Shown in pieces: positions 51,241 through 58,248 of a DNA stretch of 64,000 nt. A program made the translations under genes and the position numbers. This stretch comes from Nocardioides sp. W7 (GTDB lineage: Bacteria; Actinomycetota; Actinomycetes; Propionibacteriales; Nocardioidaceae): assembly GCF_022919075.1 (NCBI RefSeq), contig NZ_CP095078.1, positions 682,001-746,000 of the forward strand, read 5' to 3'. The notes under the pieces are model-generated. The model did not search any database and was not told the DNA's origin. It was given only the letters and a program-made list of their open reading frames with translations. The stretch's first letter is position 1, and each line of letters opens with the position of its first letter.

Positions 51241-52116
51241 ATGAGCGTCGTGATCGCCCTGCTCGTCGGCCTGGCCGCCGTGCTGGTCGGCATGGGGGCC
51301 GCCGCGCTCCGGGCCCGCCGGCTCGGCGTCGTCGCGGTCGTCGACGTGGCGTGGGGCGCCGGCTTCGTGCTGGTCGCGCTGTCGACGGCGGTCCTCGGCA
51401 CGGCGATCGGCGACGGGACCGGTTGGCGCCGGTGGCTGGTGGTCGGCCTGGTCGCGGTGTGGGGGCTGCGGCTCGCCTGGCACGTGCGCAGCCGCGCGCT
51501 CGGCGACCACGGCGGGAAGGAGGACCCGCGCTACTCAGCGATGCTCGGCGGCTCGCTGGCCGAGGTCGGGATGGCGACCGCCGTACGCCGCGTGTTCCTC
51601 GTGCAGGGACTGGCCCAGTGGCTGGTCGCCGTACCCGTCATGGTCGGCGCGGTCCTCGACGCCGCCTGGTGGCCCGCGGTGGCCGCCGGCGTGGTCGTCT
51701 GGGGCGTCGGGCTGTTCTTCGAGGCGGTCGGCGACCGGCAGCTCGCGGCCTACAAGGCGCAGCCGCGCTCGTCGCGCCCGGCCGTGATGGACCGGGGACT
51801 GTGGGCCTGGACCCGGCACCCCAACTACTTCGGCGACGCCACCGTCTGGTGGGGCATCTGGCTCGCCGCCGGCCTCGGCTCCGGCTGGGTCGCCGGCCTG
51901 GCCACCGTCGCCTGCCCCGCGATCATGACGCTCTTCCTGGTCCGGGTCACCGGCGTGCGGCTGCTGGAGAAGACGATGATGCAGCGGCCCGGCTACCCCG
52001 AGTACGCCGCGCGGACCTCGGCGTTCGTGCCGCTGCCGCCGCGCCGGGCGGACGTCCCACTTCCCCGGTCTACCGGGGGCGTCCGTTCTCGGCCATCACA
52101 TCGCCGGAGCACGTAG
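51241..52116 (+). CDS. DUF1295 membrane protein (steroid 5-alpha-reductase-like)
   Basis: A 291-residue polytopic protein with about six hydrophobic segments and the C-terminal signature WTRHPNYFGDATVWWGIWL and KTMMQRPGYPEYAARTSAF, typical of DUF1295/isoprenylcysteine-methyltransferase-like membrane enzymes. It is the counterpart of Rv0446c, next to sigK in M. tuberculosis, and so probably the last member of the SigK lipid operon. It may reduce or methylate a lipid within the membrane. The last 25 residues or so are encoded by a hairpin repeat (52049-52085) and look unrelated to the family. Confidence 0.83.
   Translation: MSVVIALLVGLAAVLVGMGAAALRARRLGVVAVVDVAWGAGFVLVALSTAVLGTAIGDGTGWRRWLVVGLVAVWGLRLAWHVRSRALGDHGGKEDPRYSAMLGGSLAEVGMATAVRRVFLVQGLAQWLVAVPVMVGAVLDAAWWPAVAAGVVVWGVGLFFEAVGDRQLAAYKAQPRSSRPAVMDRGLWAWTRHPNYFGDATVWWGIWLAAGLGSGWVAGLATVACPAIMTLFLVRVTGVRLLEKTMMQRPGYPEYAARTSAFVPLPPRRADVPLPRSTGGVRSRPSHRRST
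52049..52085. repeat. Hairpin at the 3-prime end of the DUF1295 gene
   Basis: CGGACG (52049-52054) pairs with CGTCCG (52080-52085), and CCCCGGT (52063-52069) with ACCGGGG (52072-52078). May double as a terminator. Confidence 0.55.
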
Positions 52117-52141
52117 GGCCTTCCCCGAGAAGTACGCCGGC

Positions 52142-52528
52142 TCAGGCCCCCGGCTCCTCGGCGCCGTCCTGCTCCTCGCGCTCGCGCCGCTTCTTCTCCT
52201 CGTAGGCCCGTCGCTGCTGCTCGGCTCGCTCGCGGACCTGGCGGAGGAACTCCTCGTCCTTCTCCGGGTCGGCGGCGGCGAACCGGCCGGGCCGCTCGTA
52301 CTCGGAGAAGCCGGGCGCCGCCCCCTGCTCGCGGGTCAGCGGCCGGGCCTTCGCGGGCCGGCCGGCCAGCAGCCAGGCGACCGAGCCGACGAACGGGAAC
52401 AGCAGCACGAGCACGATCCAGGCCCACTTCGGCAGATGGCGGACGCTGTCGTCGCGCGTGCCGATCACGTCGACGAGGCAGTAGACCCACAGCACGAGCA
52501 CCACGAGGCCGGGCAGGAACCTGAGCAT
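52142..52528 (-). CDS. PLDc_N-type small membrane protein
   Basis: A 128-residue protein with two N-terminal hydrophobic segments (FLPGLVVLVLWVYCLVDVIG and WAWIVLVLLFPFVGSVAWLLAGRP) matching the phospholipase-D-nuclease N-terminal (PLDc_N) domain. A charged cytoplasmic tail of Glu/Arg repeats follows. No nuclease domain. Small free-standing PLDc_N proteins are common in actinobacteria and have no known function. Convergent with the DUF1295 gene. Confidence 0.8.
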   Translation of the reverse strand: MLRFLPGLVVLVLWVYCLVDVIGTRDDSVRHLPKWAWIVLVLLFPFVGSVAWLLAGRPAKARPLTREQGAAPGFSEYERPGRFAAADPEKDEEFLRQVRERAEQQRRAYEEKKRREREEQDGAEEPGA

Positions 52529-52580
52529 GGCCGGCAGTCTGGCCGATGACGGCGGTCGCTGTCCGTGGTTTCCTGGACTG

Positions 52581-53138
52581 ATGGACCCGGTGACGGCCGC
52601 GTTCGACGCCACGCCGCGGGTGGACTTCCTCCCGCCCGACCAGCGCGAGCGGACGTCGTACGACGGTCCGCTCCCCATCGGCCACGGCCAGACCTGCTCC
52701 CAGCCCCGCACCGTCCGGGCGATGCTCGGGCTGCTGGAGGTACGCCGGGGTCAGCGGGTGCTCGACGTCGGCAGCGGCTCCGGCTGGACCACCGCCCTGC
52801 TCGCCCACCTGGTCGGTCCGAGCGGGGAGGTCCGAGGGGTGGAGATCGTGCCGGACCTGGTCGGCTTCGGGCGCACCAACCTCGCCACGATGCGCCGCGG
52901 CTGGGCCCGGATCGACGCGACGGCGCCGGGGGTGCTCGGCGACCCGGAGCACGCGCCGTACGACCGGGTCCTGGTCTCCGCGGAGGCCGACGAGCTGCCC
53001 GTGCCGCTGGTCGACCAGCTGGTGCCGGGCGGGCGCCTGGTCGTGCCCGTGCGGGGCGAGCTGCTGCTGGTCGTGGCGGACCCGGACGGACCGATCGTGA
53101 CGTCGCACGGCGCCTACCGGTTCGTCCCGCTGAGGTGA
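52581..53138 (+). CDS. Protein-L-isoaspartate O-methyltransferase-like protein
   Basis: A 185-residue SAM-dependent enzyme. The PCMT signature is VDFLPPDQRERTSYDGPLPIGHGQTCSQPRTV, then SAM motif I VLDVGSGSGWTTALLAHLVG and VLVSAEADELP. The family methylates isoaspartyl residues to begin repair of damaged proteins. It is shorter than the usual 210 to 230 residues, and the motif S(x)PxxV usually seen after GQTIS reads CSQPRTV, so specificity may differ. Not clearly in an operon; divergent from the PLDc_N gene. Confidence 0.8.
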   Translation: MDPVTAAFDATPRVDFLPPDQRERTSYDGPLPIGHGQTCSQPRTVRAMLGLLEVRRGQRVLDVGSGSGWTTALLAHLVGPSGEVRGVEIVPDLVGFGRTNLATMRRGWARIDATAPGVLGDPEHAPYDRVLVSAEADELPVPLVDQLVPGGRLVVPVRGELLLVVADPDGPIVTSHGAYRFVPLR

Positions 53139-53168
53139 ACAGTTCACCGACTGGTTGAGTACGCCGCT

Positions 53169-53174
53169 TATCCT
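53169..53174 (+). promoter_or_regulatory. -10 element TATCCT, leaderless start
   Basis: Ends 6 bases before the GTG at 53181. Confidence 0.5.
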
Positions 53175-53180
53175 GCGGCG

Positions 53181-53951
53181 GTGAGCACCGAGGAGAACCC
53201 CGAGGAGCTGGTCCGACTCGCCTCGGCCGACAACTTCCGCGACGTGGCCGGCCCCGGCGCCGGCTACCCGACCACGCGCGGCTCGACCGTGCGTCGTGGC
53301 GTGTTCTTCCGCGCCAACGAGCTGCGGCTGACCCACGAGGACGCCGCGTCGATCGCGGCCCTGGGCGTCACCGGCGTCCTCGACCTGCGCAGCCAGCACG
53401 AGATCGACGCCCACCCCGACATCGAGATCCCCGGCGCCGCCTGGACGCACGTCGACGTGCTCGGCATCCCCATGGACGAGATCTCCTCGCTGCCCGATCG
53501 GACCGCCGCGGTCGCGATGATGGAGCGGGTCTACCGCGGCTTCGTCGAGGACCCCGCCACCCGCGCCGCCCTCGGCCGGGTGCTCACCCTGCTCGCCGAC
53601 GACGGGGTGCACCTGTTCCACTGCAGCGCCGGCAAGGACCGCACCGGCTGGACCGCTGCCCTGCTGCTGCACCTCGCCGGCGTCGACGACGCCGTGATCG
53701 AGGCCGACTACCTGCTCACGAACGAGTACGCCGAGGCCAGCCGCGCGGCCGTCCTCGCGCAGATCGTCGAGCACCTCGGCCCGGACAAGGCCGAGGTCTA
53801 CCAGCCGGTGCTCGTCGCCGACGCCGACTACCTGCGGACGTCCTACGCCTCGGTCGAGCGGTTGTACGGCGACCGGGGTGCCTACCTGCGCGACGGGCTC
53901 GGGCTGGGTGAGGGTGTGCTTGCGGCGCTGGGGCGCAAGCTTGGGGGGTGA
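53181..53951 (+). CDS. Tyrosine-protein phosphatase (MptpB/Siw14-like)
   Basis: A 256-residue phosphatase. N-terminal DNFRDVAGPGAGYPT and RRGVFFRANELRLT, then VTGVLDLRSQHE and the catalytic P-loop HCSAGKDRTG (C(x)5R). This is the bacterial DUF442/tyrosine phosphatase_3 family that includes M. tuberculosis PtpB, which also hydrolyses phosphoinositides. No secretion signal is seen. The GTG start is predicted to be leaderless. Convergent with the YihY/BrkB gene across a 79-bp repeat. Confidence 0.87.
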   Translation: MSTEENPEELVRLASADNFRDVAGPGAGYPTTRGSTVRRGVFFRANELRLTHEDAASIAALGVTGVLDLRSQHEIDAHPDIEIPGAAWTHVDVLGIPMDEISSLPDRTAAVAMMERVYRGFVEDPATRAALGRVLTLLADDGVHLFHCSAGKDRTGWTAALLLHLAGVDDAVIEADYLLTNEYAEASRAAVLAQIVEHLGPDKAEVYQPVLVADADYLRTSYASVERLYGDRGAYLRDGLGLGEGVLAALGRKLGG

Positions 53952-54030
53952 GTGAGTTTCTCCGCCCAGGCGGAGAAACTCATGCCTGTGTCGAGATGCT
54001 TCACGCCGTCAGCGTGAGTTCCTCGACATC
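53952..54030 (+). repeat. 79-bp GTGAGTTTCTCCGCC repeat, copy 3
   Basis: Begins directly after the phosphatase stop. Left hairpin 53952-53966 with 53969-53982, right end TTCCTCGACATC. Probably a terminator between two convergent genes. Same length and layout as 26759-26837 and 36466-36544. Confidence 0.8.
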
Positions 54031-54110
54031 GGTGTGACCTGAGTGGCTCCCGGTGCGCGGGCGGCGGTGACCGACCGCGCGGACGGACGGGGTGTTCGCA
54101 CGATCGAGCG

Positions 54111-55367
54111 TCAGGGACTGTCCGGCGAGCCCACGGGCGGCGAGTCGGCCGGCGCGACCGTCGGCTGGCTCGGCAGCGGCGGGCTGGAAGGCGGGGGCGG
54201 CGGACCCGCGGGCGGTGGGCCGGTCGGCGGCATCGGCCTGCCCGTCGGCGCGGCCGCGGTCTTCGGCTCCGGCCCCACCTCTGGCCCCACCTCCGACGCC
54301 GTCTCCGCAGCCGGCCCCGACCCCGGACTCGGTTCCGGCTCTGGACCCGGCTCCGGCTCCGGCCCCGAAGGCGAGACCGAGGACGACGAACGCGGCCGCT
54401 CGGACCACACGACCCCGATCGCCTGGTAGGCCTTGTGCCGCTGCATCCGCGCGTACGACTCGTAGGCCCGCTTGTCGGCGTCGGTGAGGTTCACCTTGTC
54501 GGTGACGATCGTGAGCAGCGCCCGGGGCCACAGCCGGCGGGCGAGGACGACGTTGACCTCCATGCCCAGCACCCCCATCACGGCTGCGACCCAGAGCAGG
54601 CCGATCAGACCGAGGACCACCGCGAACGTCGAGTCCATCCCCTCGGCCTCCGCGATGACGCCGGTGACGTAGGCGGTACCGATGCTCTGCAGGCTCTGCC
54701 ACATCACCGCGACCACGAAGGCGCCGGGCAGCACGCTGCGCAGCTGGTGGGTGCGCGCGGCGCCGAGCCGGAACAGCAGCGCGAGCACCAGGGTCACGAG
54801 GGTCACGGTGACGACGACGATCGGCCAGCGGTACGACGCGAACTCGCCGAACACCTCGGTCTGGCTGAGCAACGCCGAGCCGATCGAGAGGCCGAGCAGC
54901 GCGACGCCGGCGGTGACGAGCAGCATCAGGCTGCGCAGCCGCAGCAGGAACGGGTTGGGCCGGCTGTTGCGCGGGATCGCCCAGGCCTGGTTGAGCGCGT
55001 TCTGGATCGCCTGCCCGAGGCCGAGCGCGCCGTACAGCGCCACCAGACCACCGACGACGGCGCCGGTCTTCGAGCCCTGCAGCCCCTCGGGCCGGCCGAG
55101 CTCGTCGCCGATGATCGGGAACTGGCCGAGGGCGGAGTCGAGGATCCGCTCCTGCAGGTCGGGGTTGCCCTGCAGGATGAACCCGAGGATCGAGGTGCCG
55201 AGGAGCAGCAACGGGAAGATCGCGATGAACGCGTAGTAGGCGATGATCGCGGCCAGGTAGTTGCCCTGGTCGTCGAGGTACTTGTAGAAGACCGCGAGCG
55301 GGAATCCGATGACCGGCACCCGCTGCTGGCCGCGATCGACGACGTCGATGACCCGGCCCACAGGCAC
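54111..55367 (-). CDS. YihY/BrkB-family membrane protein
   Basis: A 418-residue protein. The membrane core (residues about 30-290) has six hydrophobic segments with YLAAIIAYYAFIAIFPLLLLG, ALGLGQAIQNALNQAWAI and GMEVNVVLARRLWPRALLT, typical of YihY/virulence factor BrkB proteins, whose function is unknown (the name RNase BN was an error for the family). The last 100 residues are a cytoplasmic Pro/Gly/Ser/Glu-rich tail with repeats such as GPEPEPGPEPEP. GTG 55367 is listed; a second GTG at 55361 lies 6 bases after TAGGTT and may be the real start. Confidence 0.82.
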   Translation of the reverse strand: MPVGRVIDVVDRGQQRVPVIGFPLAVFYKYLDDQGNYLAAIIAYYAFIAIFPLLLLGTSILGFILQGNPDLQERILDSALGQFPIIGDELGRPEGLQGSKTGAVVGGLVALYGALGLGQAIQNALNQAWAIPRNSRPNPFLLRLRSLMLLVTAGVALLGLSIGSALLSQTEVFGEFASYRWPIVVVTVTLVTLVLALLFRLGAARTHQLRSVLPGAFVVAVMWQSLQSIGTAYVTGVIAEAEGMDSTFAVVLGLIGLLWVAAVMGVLGMEVNVVLARRLWPRALLTIVTDKVNLTDADKRAYESYARMQRHKAYQAIGVVWSERPRSSSSVSPSGPEPEPGPEPEPSPGSGPAAETASEVGPEVGPEPKTAAAPTGRPMPPTGPPPAGPPPPPSSPPLPSQPTVAPADSPPVGSPDSP

Positions 55368-55373
55368 AACCTA
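55368..55373 (-). promoter_or_regulatory. -10 element TAGGTT for YihY/BrkB gene
   Basis: It abuts the annotated GTG at 55367 and ends 6 bases before a second in-frame GTG at 55361. Confidence 0.4.
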
Positions 55374-55472
55374 CTGGCTCAGGCGGCCGAGCAGGTCACC
55401 GACGAGCACCAGCGCCCCCGGCGCGAACCCCACGAGCAGGACGACGCCGAGCTCGTCACGCCGTCGCCAGCC

Positions 55473-56000
55473 TCACCACGACGCCGCCAGCGCGACGAGC
55501 AGGGCGGGTACGACGGTGCCGCCGCCGACCGCGTTGGTGGCCCAGGTCAGGCCCACGCCGAGGGCCAACGGGTAGCCGACCGGGTGCGGCCGGGGCCGCC
55601 CGCGCATGGTCGCGGCGAGGGCGGCCAGGATCAGCGCGACGCCGACGTACCAGACCGCGTGCCCGACCACCTCGTCCCACAGGTGCGCGGTCTCGCCGCC
55701 CGCCGAGGTGCCGACGGCGTTGTTCAGCGAGTTGCCCGCGAGGTGGATGCCGTGGCCGTTGGCGTAGGCCAGCGCCCCCATCCCGAACGCCAGCCAGGTC
55801 CGTCGATCCGCTTCGGCGGCGACCATCGTCCAGGCCGCCGGGGCGAGCACCAGCCACGGGACGAGCAGGTCCAGCCAGTCCGCCCAGCGGCTGCCGTCGG
55901 GTCCCGCGCCGAGCCCGTCGGGGAGCAGGCCGAGGTGGTGCAGGACGCCGTACGACAGCGCGGTCGTGGCGAGCGCCCTCGAGTACATGACCGACAGCAT
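55473..56000 (-). CDS. Hypothetical polytopic membrane protein
   Basis: A 175-residue protein not recognised. About five hydrophobic segments are visible: LATTALSYGVLHHLGLLPD, WLDLLVPWLVLAPAAWTMV, WLAFGMGALAYANGHGIHLAGNSLNN, VVGHAVWYVGVALILAALAATM and ALGVGLTWATNAVGGGTVVPALLVAL. Polar residues inside the helices (HGIHLAGNSLNN, HLWDEVVGH) look like a buried metal or catalytic site. It starts 5 bases after the AEC transporter stop and is probably co-transcribed with it. An ATG at 55988 is an alternative start. Confidence 0.65.
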   Translation of the reverse strand: MLSVMYSRALATTALSYGVLHHLGLLPDGLGAGPDGSRWADWLDLLVPWLVLAPAAWTMVAAEADRRTWLAFGMGALAYANGHGIHLAGNSLNNAVGTSAGGETAHLWDEVVGHAVWYVGVALILAALAATMRGRPRPHPVGYPLALGVGLTWATNAVGGGTVVPALLVALAASW

Positions 56001-56005
56001 GGCGG

Positions 56006-56926
56006 CTACGCGATCAGGGCGGTGATCAGCACGACGACCGGCACCGAGGCCAGGGTGCTGACGAAGATCGAGTCGCGCGCGAGCAGCACCCCGCGGTCGT
56101 AGCGGGAGGCGATCACGAAGACGTTCTGCGCCGTCGGCAGCGCGGACAGCACCGTCACCGCGAGCAGCTGCTCGGGGTCGAGACCGAGCGCGAACCGACC
56201 GACGAGGTACGCCGCCAGCGGCTGGACGACCATCTTCAGCCCGGTCGCCAGCGCCAGCTCCGAGGCGGCCACCCCGCGGCCGGGCAGCGGACCGAGGCGC
56301 AGCGAGACGCCGTACGCGATCAGCATGGACGGGACCGCCATCCCGCCGACCAGCGCGAGCGGATCGTGGATGGCGACGGGCAGCTCCAGCCCGGTGAGCG
56401 CGAAGCCGAGCCCGATCGCCGAGCCGATGGTGATCGGGTTCTTCAGCGGCCGGCTCACGATGGCGCCGACCGAGAGCCGGTGGTCGCTGTTCGCGGCGTC
56501 GAGCAGGGTGAGCGCGAGCGGCTGCAGGACCAGCAGCTGCAGCAGCAGGACCGGCGCGACCAGGGCGGGGTCGCCGAGGACGTACGCCGCGATCGGGAGC
56601 CCGAGGTTGCCGGCGTTGACGTACGCGGCGCACAGGGTCCCGATCACGGTGGACCCGAGGTCCTGCCCGCGAAGTACCGCCACCGCCACGTAGGCGAGCC
56701 CCGCGACCAGGACCGCCGCGATCGTCGCCACCAGGTTGCCGGAGAAGACCGCGCCCAGGTCGCTGTCCTCGAGCACGGTCACCAGCAGCGCCGGGCTGGC
56801 GACGTAGAACGCCAGCGTCGACAGGGTCCGCTGACCCGCCGCGTCGATGACCTTCAGGTGGGCCAACAGGATCCCGAGGCCGATGATGAGGGCGATCGTC
56901 GCGAACCCGGCGAAGACCCCATCCAC
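56006..56926 (-). CDS. AEC-family transporter (auxin efflux carrier/permease-like)
   Basis: A 306-residue protein with about ten hydrophobic helices in two inverted halves: ALIIGLGILLAHLKVIDAAGQRTLSTLAFYVASPALL, NAGNLGLPIAAYVLG, PLKNPITIGSAIGLGFALTGLELP and LPTAQNVFVIASRYDRG. AEC members export or import organic acids such as malate or auxin-like acids. The GTG start is preceded by TACGCT 7 bases upstream. The downstream gene is a hypothetical membrane protein that gives no clue to the substrate. Confidence 0.87.
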   Translation of the reverse strand: MDGVFAGFATIALIIGLGILLAHLKVIDAAGQRTLSTLAFYVASPALLVTVLEDSDLGAVFSGNLVATIAAVLVAGLAYVAVAVLRGQDLGSTVIGTLCAAYVNAGNLGLPIAAYVLGDPALVAPVLLLQLLVLQPLALTLLDAANSDHRLSVGAIVSRPLKNPITIGSAIGLGFALTGLELPVAIHDPLALVGGMAVPSMLIAYGVSLRLGPLPGRGVAASELALATGLKMVVQPLAAYLVGRFALGLDPEQLLAVTVLSALPTAQNVFVIASRYDRGVLLARDSIFVSTLASVPVVVLITALIA

Positions 56927-56933
56927 GTCTGTG

Positions 56934-56939
56934 AGCGTA
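56934..56939 (-). promoter_or_regulatory. -10 element TACGCT for AEC transporter gene
   Basis: On the minus strand TACGCT ends 7 bases before the GTG at 56926. Confidence 0.4.
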
Positions 56940-56985
56940 GTGAGCGACGCGGGTCACACGGGCGGCGGGCGGCGGGCGGCCCAGC

Positions 56986-57055
56986 TGTAACGCGATGTCC
57001 GCTGCACTACCCGCCTGCTGCAGCGTGCGGGTAGTGCGGCGAACATCGCGTTACA
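56986..57055. repeat. 70-bp TGTAACGCG palindrome, copy 3
   Basis: Identical to 20073-20142 except for one base, 36.9 kb away. It lies 32 bases after the acyl-CoA dehydrogenase stop (minus strand), the expected place for the terminator of the catabolic operon. Confidence 0.85.
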
Positions 57056-57087
57056 GCACCGGCCGGGCGGGACCGGCCAGCCCCCGC

Positions 57088-58248
57088 TCAGTACGACTTC
57101 GGCAGGCCCAGCGAGTGCATGGCCACGTAGTTCAGGATCATCTCCCGGCTGACGGGGGCGATCCGGCCGGCCCGGGTGGCGACCAGCAGGCCGGCCATGC
57201 CGTACTCCTGGGTGATGCCGTTGCCGCCGTGGGTCTGCACGGCGCGGTCGGCGGCGTCGCAGGCGGCCTCGGCGGCGGCGTACTTGGCCATGTTGGCGGC
57301 CTCGCCGGCGCCCTGGTCGTCGCCGGCGTCGCAGAGCGCGGCGGCCTTCTGGGTCATCAGCCGGGCCAGCTCGATCTCGATGTGCGACTGCGCGAGCGGG
57401 TGGGCGATCGCCTGGTGGGAGCCGATGGCGTCCTTGAAGACGGTGCGCTCCTTGGCGTACGCCGTCGCCTTGTCGAGGGCGAAGCGCGCGAGGCCGGTCG
57501 AGAAGGACGCCGCCATGATCCGCTCCGGGTTCAGCCCGGCGAACAGCTGGACCAGCCCGCCGTTCTCGTCGCCGACTAAGGCGTCGGCGGGCAGCCGGAC
57601 GTCGTCCAGGAACACCTGGAACTGCCGCTCGGGGCTGACGATCTCCATCGCGATCGGCGTGGCCTCGAAGCCGTCCGCGTCGGTCGGCACCACGAACAGG
57701 CACGGCTTGAGCCTGCCGGTGCCGGCGTCCTCGGCGCGGGCGACGACCAGCACGTTGTCGGCCTCGTCGACGCCGGAGATGTAGACCTTGCGCCCGGTGA
57801 GCACCCAGCTGTCACCGTCACGGCGCGCGGTGGTGGTGATGTTGTGGGTGTTGGTGCCGGCGTCGGGCTCGGTGATCGCGAAAGCCATGGTGCCGGTGCC
57901 GTCGCAGATGCCCGGCAGCCAGCGGCGCTTCTGCTCCTCGGTGCCGTAGCGGGTGACGATGGTGCCGCAGATCGCCGGGCTGACGACCATCAGCAACAGC
58001 GGGCAGCCCTGCGCGGCGAGCTCCTCGCAGACCGCCGCGATGTCACCGATCCCGCCGCCGCCCCCGCCGTACTCCTCGGGGATGTTGATGCCGAGGTAGC
58101 CGTTCTTGGCGATCTCCAGCCACAGCTCGGTGGTCTTCTCGCCGGCGCGGGCCTTCTCGGTGAACCAGTCCCGCCCGAACTTGCCGGCCAGCCTCGCGAC
58201 CGCCTTGCGCAGCTCCTGGCGCTCCTCGGACTCGGTGAACTCACTCAT
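57088..58248 (-). CDS. Acyl-CoA dehydrogenase
   Basis: A 386-residue FAD enzyme with the family order: RDWFTEKARAGEKTTELWLEIAKNGYLGINIPEEYGG, AFAITEPDAGTNTHNITTTARRDGDSWVLTGRKVYISG, and the C-terminal AVQTHGGNGITQEYGMAGLLVATRAGRIAPVSREMILNYVA. It introduces a 2,3 double bond in an acyl-CoA. It overlaps the carboxylase alpha-subunit stop by 8 bases (ATG within the end of the upstream gene), so it is translated with it. Last gene of the operon. Confidence 0.9.
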   Translation of the reverse strand: MSEFTESEERQELRKAVARLAGKFGRDWFTEKARAGEKTTELWLEIAKNGYLGINIPEEYGGGGGGIGDIAAVCEELAAQGCPLLLMVVSPAICGTIVTRYGTEEQKRRWLPGICDGTGTMAFAITEPDAGTNTHNITTTARRDGDSWVLTGRKVYISGVDEADNVLVVARAEDAGTGRLKPCLFVVPTDADGFEATPIAMEIVSPERQFQVFLDDVRLPADALVGDENGGLVQLFAGLNPERIMAASFSTGLARFALDKATAYAKERTVFKDAIGSHQAIAHPLAQSHIEIELARLMTQKAAALCDAGDDQGAGEAANMAKYAAAEAACDAADRAVQTHGGNGITQEYGMAGLLVATRAGRIAPVSREMILNYVAMHSLGLPKSY

